Counted from the first letter of the stretch, positions 30,354-42,688 are shown. The stretch: DNA of 64,000 nt from Haematococcus lacustris (GCA_030144725.1 JASKMD010000010.1:4771045-4835044); one strand, 5' to 3'. Program-made: numbers and translations. Notes: generated from the letters alone by a model not told the origin.

Positions 30354-32896
30354 CCCTAAGACAGCCTTCAGGACACCCAGTGGCCTCTATCAGTTTAAGG
30401 TCCTGTGCTTTGGACTAACCAATGCACCAGCCACGTTTCAGCGTGTAATGAACAATGCTTTTGCTGATGTCATTAATGACTGTGCACTCGTGTACATTGA
30501 TGATATCCTCATCATGTCCAAAACCGTACCAGAACACTTCACACATTTGAGGAGGGTTCTGGAATTATTACGTAAAGCATCAGTTTAAAGCTAAATTATC
30601 TAAATATGAGTTTCTTAAAACTGCACTCAAATTCCTGGGTCACGTTGTCAGTGACCAAGGCATAGCTGTTGATCCTGATATAGTGAAATCTATCACTTCC
30701 TGGCCTGTGCCACGCAGCCTAACTGCCATGCAGCAGTTCTTAGGTGCTGCAAATTTTGTGCGCAAGTTTGTACACAATTTTAGTGCTATTTCAGCACACC
30801 TAACTGACCTGACTGGTAAAGCAGGTACTGACTTCAATTGGCATAAGTGGCCTGATGATAAATTAAAAGCTTTTGATGCTCTTAAGCATGCTATTTCTCG
30901 AGTACCTTTACTCAAAAACCCAGATATTACTAAACCATTTCAGGTTTACTGTGACGCCTTTTTGCAAGGCGTTGGGGCAGTGCTCATGCAGGAGGGATAT
31001 CCTCTAGCTTATTTAAGCAAGAAGCTGATTCCAGCTGAAAACAACTATACCACTGGTGAACAAGAATTACTTGCAATTATCACTGCATGTAAAGAGTGGC
31101 GCTGCTACTTAGAAGGTGTCCCCTTCACATTGTACACAGACCACAAACCTTTGGTAGCTTTAAAAACCCAAAAGGTCTTGTCAAGACGCCAAACCAGGTG
31201 GTTGGAGTTTCTCTCCCGGTATGATTTTACCATTGAGTATCTACCTGGAGATACTAACCCTGCTGATCCTCTGTCACGCATACCTGATGCTCCGGCCAGC
31301 AACCCTGTCATGGTGATGACCAGGAGCAGGAAACGCGTTTTGGAGGGGGAGGAAGCTGGTGTGGTACAGCCTGCTCAGCCTGCCATTCAGCAGCTACAGC
31401 AGGAGCCACAGCCTCAGCTGGTTTTGGAACAGCCCTTGCCCCCACCTCCTTTACCTGTGCACCCTTTGCACGCTGTCAATATGACAGAGCAGCTGTTGGC
31501 AGCGTATGCAGCAGACGAGGACTTTGCCAGCACGGTGGATCAATATGATCAGGATAAGCATGGCTTGTATCGCACCAAAGGCAAGAACCAGATAGTGGTT
31601 CCTAATTGCCAACAGCTCAAAGCCAGGATATTGGTGGAGATGCATGATGCACAGTTTGCAGGCCATGTGGGTATCACCAAGACGCTGGAGCGTATCTCCA
31701 GGATATTCTGGTGGCCACGCATGAGATCTGAAGTGCGTCACTATGTGAGTAACTGTGATGCATGCCAGCGCAACAAGTCTGTGAATACCAGACCTGGTGG
31801 TTTGCTTACACCACTAGCCATACCCTATGACAGATGGGAGTCCATGTCTATGGACTTGATCACTAAACTACCGCCTGGTGATCATGGTTTTGATGCCATT
31901 GCTGTATTTGTGGATAGGCTATCTAAAATGGTACACTTTGTGCCATGTCGTGAGTCTATGAACGCTGAGGGCTTTGCCCGCTTGTTTATTGATAATGTGT
32001 TTAAACACCATGGAGTACCCAGAGAAATAATCTCTGATAGGGGCTCTCACTTTACTAATCATTTCTGGGCGTCAGTTATGGCCATTCTTGGTGTAAAAGA
32101 ATGTAAACCCAGTGCCTACCATCCTGAGTCTGATGGTCAGACCGAGAGGTATAATCGTACCCTGGAGGAAATGCTTCGACATTACATCTCCCCTGCCCAG
32201 TCTGACTGGCCTTTCTTCCTGTCACTGGCTGAGTTTGCTGTGAACAACAGCTGGCAGGAATCCATCCAGTCCACGCCTTTCCTGGTCAACACTGGCCAGT
32301 CACCTCTGACACCAGCTCTGCTGGAGTTGCCAGGTGAGGTGTACTGTCCCTCTGCCAGGAAGCTGTCTGAGTGGTGGCAGAGTAATGTCAAGCAGGCCCG
32401 CCATTTCATGGAGCAAGCTCAGCAGCGTCAGGCCTATCTGGCCAACAAGGGACGCAGGGATGTGGAGTTCAGCCCTGGTCAGCTAGTGCTGCTGAGCACC
32501 AAGAACCTCAGGCTGAAGCCAGGTAAGGCTAAGAAGCTGCTGCCTAGGTTCATTGGGCCTTTCAAGGTGTTGAAGCTTGTAGGTCCTGTTGCTGTACGCT
32601 TGGACCTGCCTCCTGCCATGGCACGCTTGCACCCTGTGTTCCATGTTGCTCTGCTAAGACCCTACACTAGTGAGCATCCTCATTTGCCCCCTCCTGTGGA
32701 TTGGTTGGATGAGGCGCCTCTATATGAGGTTGAGAAGTTGCTCGCCCATCGTGGTGTCCGTGCTGGTAGAGCACGTGGCTACTTGGTCAAGTGGCAAGGT
32801 TATGATGACTCTTACAACACATGGGAGCCAAGGAATAACCTTGTGAACTGCCAAGAAGTGTTGGCTGCATATAATGCAGTGCATGGTTTGTCCTAG
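30354..32896 (+). pseudogene. Chromovirus pol, C-terminal: RT end, RNase H, integrase, chromodomain
   Basis: RT resumes at PKTAFRTPSGLYQFKVLCFGLTNAP and contains YIDD (about 30492). One extra A near 30574 shifts the frame (TAA at 30586 otherwise). The second frame then runs uninterrupted to TAG at 32894. It encodes the RT thumb (FLGHVVSDQG), RNase H (VYCDAFLQGVGAVL, ENNYTTGEQELLAI, TDHKPLVAL), and integrase with an HHCC finger (GHVGITK...CDACQ). The catalytic core has MDLI, SDRG and ..DGQTERYNRTLEE. A chromodomain at about 32724-32880 reads YEVEKLL...YLVKWQGYDDSYNTWEP. The chromodomain would direct integration to marked heterochromatin. Apart from the frameshift this half is well preserved. 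Confidence 0.92.
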
Positions 32897-32956
32897 CATC
32901 ACTGATATAGTGTTGCGAGTCCTCGTGTTCTCACGGGGGCGGAACGTTTCCTCTTT

Positions 32957-32969
32957 GGAGGGGGAGGAA
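32957..32969 (+). promoter_or_regulatory. Polypurine tract
   Basis: GGAGGGGGAGGAA directly abuts the 3' LTR, as required for plus-strand priming. Confidence 0.85.
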
Positions 32970-33178
32970 TGTAGCGAACGGCTCCTCAAAGCCTAGCTCG
33001 CCTCACGGTACTTCTGTACTGCAGTGTGACATGGTGGGCGAAAGGGGCAGGTGGGCCTTCGTGCACACCTGCTTCAGAGGTTCGACTCCTCGGGGGAAAC
33101 GTTCTAAACCCTGGCCATGTCATGCTGTGGGAAAGAAGGTAGTTATCGGTTCTCGGCGGTGTGCCTCAGCACGCTACA
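32970..33178 (+). repeat. 3' LTR of the chromovirus
   Basis: 209 bp. One difference from the 5' LTR was seen. CATGA follows as the target duplication. Confidence 0.95.
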
Positions 33179-33970
33179 CATGAGTACTGTAGACCTCTAC
33201 AGTACTCAAGACCCCCATGAGTACTGTAGACCTCTACAGTACTCAAGACATTCATGAGTACTGTAGACCTCTACAGTACTCAAGGTCCCCATGAGTACTG
33301 TAGACCTCTACAGTACTCAAGACCCCCATGAGTACTGTAGACCTCTACAGTACTCAAGACCCCCATGAGTACTGTAGACCTCTACAGTACTCAAGACCCC
33401 CATGAGTACTGTAGACCTCTTCAGTACTCAAGACATTCATGAGTACTGTAGACCTCTACAGTACTCAAGACCCCCATGAGTACTGTAGACCTCTACAGTA
33501 CTCAAGACCCCCATGAGTACTGTAGACCTCTACAGTACTCAAGACATTCATGAGTACTGTAGACCTCTACAGTACTCAAGACCCCCATGAGTACTGTAGA
33601 CCTCTACAGTACTCAAGACCCCCATGAGTACTGTAGACCTCTACAGTACTCAAGATCCCCATGAGTACTGTAGACCTCTACAGTACTCAAGACCCCCATG
33701 AGTACTGTAGACCTCTACAGTACTCAAGACCTCCATGAGTACTGTAGACCTCTACAGTACTCAAGACCTCCATGAGTACTGTAGACCTCTACAGTACTCA
33801 AAGCATCCATGAGTACTGTAGACCTCTACAGTACTCAAGACCCCCATGAGTACTGTAGACCTCTACAGTACTCAAGACCACATGAGTACTGTAGACCTCT
33901 ACAGTACTCAAGACCCCCATGAGTACTGTAGACCTCTACAGTACTCAAGACCCCATGAGTACTGTAGACC
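33179..33970. repeat. 37-bp palindromic array, right of the chromovirus
   Basis: About 21 units of 37 bp with cores GAGTACTGTAGACC and CTACAGTACTC. It continues the array interrupted at 26762. Confidence 0.93.
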
Positions 33971-34449
33971 GCAGGGGGGCAGCAGCAGCAGGGGGGCAGC
34001 AGCAGCAGCAGCAGGGGGGCAGCAGCAGCAGGGGGGCAGCAGCAGCAGGGGGGCAGCAGCAGCAGCAGGGGGGCAGCAGCAGCAGCAGCAGGGGGGCAGC
34101 AGCAGCAGCAGGGGGGCAGCAGCAGCAGCAGGGGGGCAGCAGCAGCAGCAGCAGGGGGGCAGCAGCAGCAGCAGCAGGGGGGCAGCAGCAGCAGGGGGGC
34201 AGCAGCAGCAGGGGGGCAGCAGCAGCAGCAGGGGGGCAGCAGCAGCAGCAGGGGGGCAGCAGCAGCAGCAGCAGGGGGGCAGCAGCAGCAGCAGCAGGGG
34301 GGCAGCAGCAGCAGGGGGGCAGCAGCAGCAGGGGGGCAGCAGCAGCAGCAGGGGGGCAGCAGCAGCAGCAGCAGGGGGGCAGCAGCAGCAGGGGGGCAGC
34401 AGCAGCAGCAGGGGCGCAGCAGCAGCAGCAGCAGTGGCAGCAGCAGCAG
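33971..34449. repeat. CAG runs punctuated by G6 tracts (Z1)
   Basis: Blocks of (CAG)3-5 separated by GGGGGG. The same array is at 39901-40538 (Z2) and inverted/direct at 6530-6750 and 7020-7250. All six frames are open, so the predicted Ala/Gln/Gly or Cys/Pro/Leu proteins are not credible. Confidence 0.93.
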
Positions 34450-35550
34450 ATATAGTAGGGGCACTGTAGCACCTACCTACCTTTTGGCTGCTTGATGACT
34501 GCTGCTAGGAAGGGGGGGGGATTGGAAGAGTGAAGGCGGGGAGGGGGGGTAGATGTGGAAGGCGGGAGGTGGGAGCCAGGGAGGCGGGAGACGGGGAGGC
34601 GGGAGGCAGGGAGGCGGGAGGTGGGGAGGCGGGAGGCTCAACCGGGTTGGGCTGGGCGGGGGTGGGTTGGGTTGGGGGCATGGGTTGGGGTTGGTGGGGG
34701 CATGGGTTGGGGGCATGGGTTGGGGTGGGTGGGGGCATGGGTGGGGGTGGGGGCGGGGGAGGGGGCGGGGGAGGATGAATTGGGAGGGGGTGGTTGTTTA
34801 GGGGAAAGGGAAGTGGAAGGGAGGTGCCCACTAGACCTGCAACCAAGGGGCGCGCACGTGCGGTAGGGTGACCAGGCTGGGCACTGTGTTAGCTATCACC
34901 GTGGCCTTACCTTTGTGGTCCTCCTGGCCTCCTACCTGCTCACACCAGGCAACATATCCCATGCGCCAGTGGGGTGGGACTGCGGTGGGGAGTGTAGGGT
35001 GTAGGGAAGGGAATGTGGGGTGAGGTGGGGGTTGCGATGCCACGTCAATCAAAGGGATGCCACGTCAATCAAAGGGATGTCATGGGAGAGGTGACGGGGA
35101 GGGGGGAAGGGGGGGGGGGGGTAGAGGTGGAAGTGTAGGGACGACAAGCTGGGCGTTGGTGGTGGGCGTGGGAAAGGGGAGGAAAAGGGGATGGGGAAGG
35201 GTGTGACGATCAATCCTGCAGCGGGACAAGGGGCATGCTAGCGGTTAAGGTGGGTACAGGGTGCCACATACCTGCACTCACCTTGTGTTGGGGTGTGGTG
35301 TATATGTGTGTGGGAGGAAGGGGAGGAAGGGGAGGGAAGGGAAGGGGAGGTCCATGGGGAGGGCGAGAGAAGTGGGGAGGGCATTGATAGTCTTAGGTGT
35401 ATGCGCACAAGACCTGCGGCAACGGTGTGACGATTTGTCAACGGAAGCAAACATTGGACATGGGTACTGGATGCACTCACCAATAGAGTAGGGAGATGTA
35501 GAGCTGGCAGATGGAGGGGCAGGTGTAGCAGCCCTCCATTACAACCCACC
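34450..35550 (-). other. G-rich Z block, inverted relative to 5424-6495
   Basis: Reverse complement of the C-rich block of Z0, including the same intron-like junctions. At about 35425 it has the empty W site (CCGTTGCCGCAG read on the minus strand). No gene. Confidence 0.7.
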
Positions 35551-36476
35551 TGGGCTGGGCTGGGCTGGGCTGGGCTGGGCTGGGCTGGGCTGGGCTGGGC
35601 TGGGCTGGGCTGGGCTGGGCTGGGCTGGGCTGGGCTGGGCTGGGCTGGGCTGGGCTGGGCTGGGCTGGGCTGGGCTGGGCTGGGCTGGGCTGGGCTGGGC
35701 TGGGCTGGGCTGGGCTGGGCTGGGCTGGGCTGGGCTGGGCTGGGCTGGGCTGGGCTGGGCTGGGCTGGGCTGGGCTGGGCTGGGCTGGGCTGGGCTGGGC
35801 TGGGCTGGGCTGGGCTGGGCTGGGCTGGGCTGGGCTGGGCTGGGCTGGGCTGGGCTGGGCTGGGCTGGGCTGGGCTGGGCTGGGCTGGGCTGGGCTGGGC
35901 TGGGCTGGGCTGGGCTGGGCTGGGCTGGGCTGGGCTGGGCTGGGCTGGGCTGGGCTGGGCTGGGCTGGGCTGGGCTGGGCTGGGCTGGGCTGGGCTGGGC
36001 TGGGCTGGGCTGGGCTGGGCTGGGCTGGGCTGGGCTGGGCTGGGCTGGGCTGGGCTGGGCTGGGCTGGGCTGGGCTGGGCTGGGCTGGGCTGGGCTGGGC
36101 TGGGCTGGGCTGGGCTGGGCTGGGCTGGGCTGGGCTGGGCTGGGCTGGGCTGGGCTGGGCTGGGCTGGGCTGGGCTGGGCTGGGCTGGGCTGGGCTGGGC
36201 TGGGCTGGGCTGGGCTGGGCTGGGCTGGGCTGGGCTGGGCTGGGCTGGGCTGGGCTGGGCTGGGCTGGGCTGGGCTGGGCTGGGCTGGGCTGGGCTGGGC
36301 TGGGCTGGGCTGGGCTGGGCTGGGCTGGGCTGGGCTGGGCTGGGCTGGGCTGGGCTGGGCTGGGCTGGGCTGGGCTGGGCTGGGCTGGGCTGGGCTGGGC
36401 TGGGCTGGGCTGGGCTGGGCTGGGCTGGGCTGGGCAGGGCTGGGCTGGGCTGGGCTGGGCTGGGCTGGGCTGGGCT
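35551..36476. repeat. TGGGC pentamer array, about 185 copies
   Basis: 926 bp of TGGGC with essentially one interruption (GGGCAG at about 36434). Each four units form a GGG-N2 quadruplex motif. Its translation gives the Ser-Pro-Ala-Gln-Pro open frame of 477 residues on the minus strand, which is an artefact. Confidence 0.97.
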
Positions 36477-37368
36477 GCAACACAAGGGAGGCAACAATGG
36501 GAACGTTGTGGGAGGTGATGAAATGGTGGTGGTGGTGGTGGTGGTGGTGGTGGTGGTGGGAGGGGGACTGGGAGGGGGTGGTGAACAGGGGGGTACTAGG
36601 CGTGATTGTAAGACCTGCAGCAACCAGGTGTGGTAGCGGTTAGGCTGGATACTAAGGGCTATGCTGCGCAATGCTAGCTCCTTCTAAGCTCTTACCTTGG
36701 TCCTAAGCTCTTACCATAGTCCGTCTGGCCTCTTCGCTGCTCACAACACGTTGCACCTGCCTTGCGTTGGTGCATCAATGCTTGCGATTCATTGCGGAGA
36801 ATCGTTGCGAGGAAACTGGCCGCGAGGCTAGCTGCGAGGCTGGCTGCGAGGCTGGCTGCGAGGCTGGCTGCGAAACTGGCTGCGAGGCTGGCTGCGAGGA
36901 AAATGGCTGCGAGGTGGGCTGCGAGGTGAGATCCTCGCACCGAGCTGCCTCACAGGTATGCTTCTGCGTTGCTGGACCAGCTGTGTGGCCGCGAGGTTGA
37001 TCTGCCGAGTATGTGGCTGCGAGTATGGGCTAGATGTGGCTGCGAGTATGGGGAACCTCGTGCGATGCCATCTGTGGACCAGCTATGTGGCCGCGAGGTT
37101 GTCTGCCGAGTATGTGGCTGCGAGTATGGGCTAGATGTGGCTGCGAGTATGGGTAACCTCGTGCGATGCCATCTGTGGACCAGCTATGTGGCCGCGAGGT
37201 TGTCTGCCGAGTATGTGGCTGCGAGTATGGGCTAGATGTGGCTGCGAGTATGGGTAACCTCGTGCGATGCCATCGCTGCAATACCGGCTACACGATGCTG
37301 CGACTAAGTGTTGGACGGATGCCTTGAATGCAAGTGAGATGTTCAGAATTTTTCTAAGTGCTTAAAGG
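36477..37368 (-). other. Z right-half block (GGT tract, decamers, 108-bp repeats)
   Basis: Contains a GGT tract (36520-36556), GAGGCTGGCTGC-type repeats (about 36830-36925) and two to three copies of the about 108-bp unit (36990-37280). It corresponds to the inverted 530-1300 of Z0. Noncoding. Confidence 0.75.
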
Positions 37369-37727
37369 CTACAGTACTGTAAGTGGTCTCTCGAGGTACC
37401 TCGAGGTACCTCGAGGTACTGTAGATGTCTACAGTACTGTAGATGTCTACAGTACTGTAGATGTCAACAGTACTGTAGGTACCTACAGTACTGTAAATGG
37501 TCTCTCGAGGTACCTCGAGGTACCTCGAGGTACTGTAGATGTCTACAGTACTGTAGATGTCTACAGTACTGTAGATGTCTACAGTACTGTAGATGTCTAC
37601 AGTACTGTAGATGTCTACAGTACTGTAGATGTCTACAGTACTGTAGATGTCTACAGTACTGTAGATGTCTACAGTACTGTAGATGGTCTCTCGAGGTACC
37701 CCGACAGTCCTACAGTACTGTAGCATG
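37369..37727. repeat. Right subterminal palindromic array of Z1
   Basis: Units of CTACAGTACTGTAGATGT interspersed with GAGGTACCTCGAGG, ending 131 bp from the right terminus. Confidence 0.9.
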
Positions 37728-38648
37728 GCCGTATCTCACCAACCGCGCAAAATCACGAATTTTAGTTTCAACCCCCAATCTTACAATGCCTTCATTTGAC
37801 TATGTACCAAGTCCGAGGCTCTGAATCTCAAAAATGCTGTTACTAATTTGCCTGAGTGAGGAGGTCAGCACGGCGTTTGATGCACTTCCTGCCTAGAAAT
37901 TAGGTTTTAACTCACTGGAATTTCAAAAGCCTCCCAACCTGCGCAGGGTCGCTTAAATACACACAGGCAAATTAGTGCGGATATTCGTCATCCTAGGGGG
38001 GTAGTTTTTTTATGCGGTTCGCCTCGGATTGTCCTTGCGACTCCAACGCCACTTGACGCTTGTTGAAATTCTGAGTATGTGAGCAGTTGGAGTGTAGGTA
38101 CCTACAGTACTGTAGATGTCTACAGTACTGTAAGGTCTAAGGCCGGGGCCCGTCTCTATCGCAAGCTAGGTCCGTTCTGTCGGTTGTACTGGGTAGCTCG
38201 GCTTGCAAGCTCCCGCAAAGCTGTGGATGTTGATGATGCCCCGCAATCACAACAACCTCCTGCACCGCACCCTCCTATCTAATATCGAGTGCGGCAGAGA
38301 TTGCCCCAAAAGTTGTTTGCGGTTGGCCCTAAACCATCCATACCTACATCTAACCTCACATCATTACATCATGACTCTTAGCCTACATCATTACATCACC
38401 ACTTGTGGTCCTGCCAATCACTGCATGCATGGTATGGGCAAGGGCTCTGACTCTTGCAAGGGCTGGTCTCAGGGTCGATACCTAACCCTAGAGGCTGAAT
38501 AATGCTGGGCTCGGCAACATAGGCACGCTTTGTTGTCAGCGCATTTGCATAGCACTGTCGGGATAGCAAACGAGCTTGGGCTACATTGAGTTGTTCCTGC
38601 ATGGGGGTGAAGGGGGCATGGGGGTTAAGGATGCATGGGGGAAGGCAG

Positions 38649-39900
38649 CTACAGTACTGTAGGGGTCTACAGTACTGTAGACACCTACAGTACTGTAGAC
38701 ACCTACAGTACTGTAGACCCCTACAGTACTCAAGACCCCATGAGTACTGTAGACCTCTACAGTACTCAAGACCTCCATGAGTACTGTAGACCTCTACAGT
38801 ATTCAAGACATCCATGAGTACTGTAGACCTCTACAGTACTCAAGACCCCCATGAGTACTGTAGACCTCTACAGTACTCAGGACCACATGAGTACTGTAGA
38901 CCTCTACAGTACTCAAGACCCCCATGAGTACTGTAGACCTCTACAGTACTCAAGACCCCCATGAGTACTGTAGACCTCTACAGTACTCAAGACCCCTATG
39001 AGTACTGTAGACCTCTACAGTACTCAAGACCCCCATGAGTACTGTAGACCTCTACAGTACTCAAGACATTCATGAGTACTGTAGACCTCTACAGTACTCA
39101 AGACCCCCATGAGTACTGTAGACCTCTACAGTACTCAAGACATTCATGAGTACTGTAGACCTCTACAGTACTCAAGACCCCCATGAGTACTGTAGACCTC
39201 TACAGTACTCAAGACCCCCATGAGTACTGTAGACGTCTACAGTACTCAAGACCCCCATGAGTACTGTAGACCTCTACAGTACTCAAGACATTCATGAGTA
39301 CTGTAGACCTCTACAGTACTCAAGACCCCCATGAGTACTGTAGACCTCTACAGTACTCAAGACCCCCATGAGTACTGTAGACCTCTACAGTACTCAAGAC
39401 ATTCATGAGTACTGTAGACCTCTACAGTACTCAAGACCCCCATGAGTACTGTAGACCTCTACAGTACTCAAGACCCCCATGAGTACTGTAGACCTCTACA
39501 GTACTCAAGACCCCCATGAGTACTGTAGACCTCTACAGTACTCAAGACCCCCATGAGTACTGTAGACCTCTACAGTACTCAAGACCCCCATGAGTACTGT
39601 AGACCTCTACAGTACTCAAGACCCCCATGAGTACTGTAGACCTCTACAGTACTCAAGACCCCCATGAGTACTGTAGACCTCTACAGTACTCAAGACCCCC
39701 ATGAGTACTGTAGACCTCTACAGTACTCAAGACCCCCATGAGTACTGTAGACCTCTACAGTACTCAAGACCCCCATGAGTACTGTAGACCTCTACAGTAC
39801 TCAAGACCCCCATGAGTACTGTAGACCTCTACAGTACTCAAGACCCCCATGAGTACTGTAGACCTCTACAGTACTCAAGACCCCAAGAGTACTGTAGACC
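38649..39900. repeat. 37-bp palindromic array of Z2
   Basis: About 33 units of the same 37-bp sequence as in Z1, with interchanged linkers (CCCC, CATT, CTCC). It is uninterrupted here. Confidence 0.95.
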
Positions 39901-40538
39901 GCAGGGGGGCAGCAGCAGCAAGGGGGCAGCAGCAGCAGCAGCAGGGGGGCAGCAGCAGCAAGGGGGCAGCAGCAGCAGCAGCAGGGGGGCAGCAGCAGCA
40001 GGGGGGCAGCAGCAGCAGCAGCAGGGGGGCAGCAGCAGCAGGGGGGCAGCAGCAGCAGCAGCAGGGGGGCAGCAGCAGCAGCAGCAGGGGGGCAGCAGCA
40101 GCAGGGGGGCAGCAGCAGCAGCAGCAGGGGGGCAGCAGCAGCAGCAGCAGGGGGGCAGCAGCAGTAGGGGGGCAGCAGCAGCAAGGGGGCAGCAGCAGCA
40201 GCAGCAGGGGGGCAGCAGCAGCAGGGGGGCAGCAGCAGCAGCAGCAGCAGGGGGGCAGCAGCAGCAGGGGGGCAGAAGCAGCAGCAGCAGGGGGGCAGCA
40301 GCAGCAGAGGGGCAGCAGCAGCAGCAGCAGGGGGGCAGCAGCAGCAGCAGCAGGGGGGCAGCAGCAGCAGGGGGGCAGCAGCAGCAGCAGCAGGGGGGCA
40401 GCAGCAGCAGCAGCAGCAGGGGGGCAGCAGCAGCAGCAGGGGGGCAGCAGCAGCAGCAGGGGGGGGGCAGCAGCAGGGGGGCAGCAGCAGCAGCAGGGGG
40501 GCAGCAGCAGCAGGGGGGCAGCAGCAGCAGCAGCAGCA
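39901..40538. repeat. CAG runs punctuated by G6 tracts (Z2)
   Basis: Same design as 33971-34449 but longer. The number of CAG per block varies from three to seven. Confidence 0.93.
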
Positions 40539-41703
40539 CCTACCTTTTGGCTGCTTGATGACTGCTGCTAGGAAGGGGGGGGGATTGGAAGAGTGAAGGC
40601 GGGGAGGGGGGGTAGATGTGGAAGGCGGGAGGTGGAAGCCAGGGAGGCGGGAGACGGGGAGGCGGGAGGCAGGGAGGCGGGAGGTGGGGAGGCGGGAGGC
40701 TCAACCGGGTTGGGCTGGGCGGGGGTGGGTTGGGTTGGGGGCATGGGTTGGGGTGGGTGGGGGCATGGGTTGGGGGCATGGGTTGGGGTGGGTGGGGGCA
40801 TGGGTGGGGGTGGGGGCGGGGGCGGGGGCGGGGGAGGATGAATTGGGAGGGGGTGGTTGTTTAGGGGAAAGGGAAGTGGAAGGGAGGTGCCCACTAGACC
40901 TGCAACCAAGGGGCGCGCACGTGCGGTAGGGTGACCAGGCTGGGCACTGTGTTAGCTATCACCGTGGCCTTACCTTTGTGGTCCTCCTGGCCTCCTACCT
41001 GCTCACACCAGGCAACATATCCCATGCGCCAGTGGGGTGGGACTGCGGTGGGGAGTGTAGGGTGTAGGGAAGGGAATGTGGGGTGAGGTGGGGGTTGCGA
41101 TGCCACGTCAATCAAAGGGTGGGAGAGGGGAAGAGGAGGCTTGACAAGTATGGGAGGGGAGAGGGAGGGAGAGGGGGAAGGGAGGGGTGGGAAGAGGGTG
41201 GGTGGGGTGGGCTTTCTCCTGGCTGCTGGGATGTCAGGGGAGAGGTGACGGGGAGGGGGGAAGTGGGGGGTGGGTAGAGGTGGAAGTGTAGGGACGACAA
41301 GCTGGGCGTTGGTGGTGGGCGTGGGAAAGGGGAGGAAAAGGGGATGGGGAAGGGTGTGACGATCAATCCTGCAGCGGGACAAGGGGCATGCTAGCGGTTA
41401 AGGTGGGTACAGGGTGCCACATACCTGCACTCACCTTGTGCTGGGGTGTGGTGTATATGTGTGTGGGAGGAAGGGGAGGAAGGGGAGGGAAGGGAAGGGG
41501 AGGTCCATGGGGAGGGCGAGAGAAGTGGGGAGGGCATTGATGGTCTTAGGTGTATGCGCACAAGTCCTGCGGCAACGGTGTGACGATTTGTCAACGGAAG
41601 CAAACATTGGACATGGGTACTGGATGCACTCACCATTAGAGTAGGGAGATGTAGAGCTGGCAGATGGAGGGGCAGGTGTAGCAGCCCTCCATTACAACCC
41701 ACC
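40539..41703 (-). other. G-rich Z block of Z2
   Basis: Nearly identical to 34450-35550, and more complete near 41115-41240, where Z1 has a small deletion. Noncoding. It contains the second empty W site (about 41575). Confidence 0.7.
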
Positions 41704-41859
41704 TGGGCTGGGCTGGGCTGGGCTGGGCTGGGCTGGGCTGGGCTGGGCTGGGCTGGGCTGGGCTGGGCTGGGCTGGGCTGGGCTGGGCTGGGCTGGGCTG
41801 GGCTGGGCTGGGCTGGGCTGGGCTGGGCTGGGCTGGGCTGGGCTGGGCTGGGCTGGGCT
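41704..41859. repeat. TGGGC pentamer array, about 31 copies
   Basis: The Z2 equivalent of the 185-copy tract of Z1. It is followed by a GGT tract (41921-41982). Confidence 0.97.
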
Positions 41860-42688
41860 GCAACACAAGGGAGGCAACACAAGGGAGGCAACAGTGGGAA
41901 CGTTGTGAGAGGTGATGAAATGGTGGTGGTGGTGGTGGTGGTGGTGGTGGTGGTGGTGGTGGTGGTGGTGGTGGTGGTGGTGAGGGGGACTGGGAGGGGG
42001 TGGTGAACAGGGGGGTACTAGGCGTGATTGTAAGACCTGCAGCAACCAGGTGTGGTAGCGGTTAGGCTGGATACTAAGGGCTATGCTGCGCAATGCTAGC
42101 TCCTTCTAAGCTCTTACCTTGGTCCTAAGCTCTTACCATAGTCCGTCTGGCCTCTTCGCTGCTCACAACACGTTGCACCTGCCTTGCGTTGGTGCATCAA
42201 TGCTTGCGATTCATTGCGGAGAATCGTTGCGAGGAAACTGGCCGCGAGGCTAGCTGCGATGCTGGCTGCGAGGCTGGCTGCGAGGCTGGCTGCGAAACTG
42301 GCTGCGAGGCTGGCTGCGAGGAAATGGCTGCGAGGTGGGCTGCGAGGTGAGATCCTCGCACCGAGCTGCCTCACAGGTATGCTTCTGCGTTGCTGGACCA
42401 GCTGTGTGGCCGCGAGGTTGTCTGCCGAGTATGTGGCTGCGAGTATGGGCTAGATGTGGCTGCGAGTATGGGTAACCTCGTGCGATGCCATCTGTGGACC
42501 AGCTATGTGGCCGCGAGGTTGTCTGCCGAGTATGTGGCTGCGAGTATGGGCTAGATGTGGCTGCGAGTATGGGTAACCTCGTGCGATGCCATCGCTGCAA
42601 TACCGGCTACACGATGCTGCGACTAAGTGTTGGACGGATGCCTTGAATGCAAGTGAGATGTTCAGAATTTTTCTAAGTGCTTAAAGGC

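Larger units (their letters stand above)
26768..33178 (+). mobile_element. Ty3-type chromovirus LTR retrotransposon
   Basis: Two 209-bp LTRs (TGTAGCG...GCTACA) bound 6411 bp, flanked by the 5-bp duplication CATGA (26763-26767 and 33179-33183). Order: LTR, damaged gag, protease, RT (split by an insert), RNase H, integrase, chromodomain, polypurine tract GGAGGGGGAGGAA, LTR. The chromodomain at the C terminus of integrase defines chromoviruses. The LTRs differ at only one position by eye, so insertion is recent. Yet gag-pol carries several stops, at least one frameshift and a foreign insert, so this copy cannot be autonomous. Confidence 0.95.
25568..37858 (+). mobile_element. Z1: full-length Z transposon carrying a chromovirus
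   Basis: Left end CACACAGGCAAATTAGT at 25568. The right end is inverted ACTAATTTGCCTGAGTG at 37858. AG flanks both sides (25566-25567, 37859-37860). Without the 6.4-kb retrotransposon it is about 5.9 kb. The order inside is: short palindromic array, left block with TATAAATAG, 37-bp palindromic array, CAG/G6 array, G-rich block, GGGCT pentamers, GGT tract, CTCGCAGCCA-type decamers, palindromic array, right end. No transposase or other gene. The ends match the short elements of this window (CACTC-GG-AAATTA), so it is inferred to be a non-autonomous member of the same superfamily. Confidence 0.85.

Noticed and set aside
33846..34472. Open frames rich in Ala/Gln/Gly or Cys/Pro/Leu (also at 6496-7295 and 39812-40571)
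   Set aside because: All frames are open on both strands because the sequence is CAG plus G6. Unit number differs between copies without regard to phase.
35238..36671. 477-codon open frame (minus) of Ser-Pro-Ala-Gln-Pro repeats
   Set aside because: A 5-bp repeat without stop codons is open in several frames. The frame is produced by the TGGGC array and has no conserved domain.
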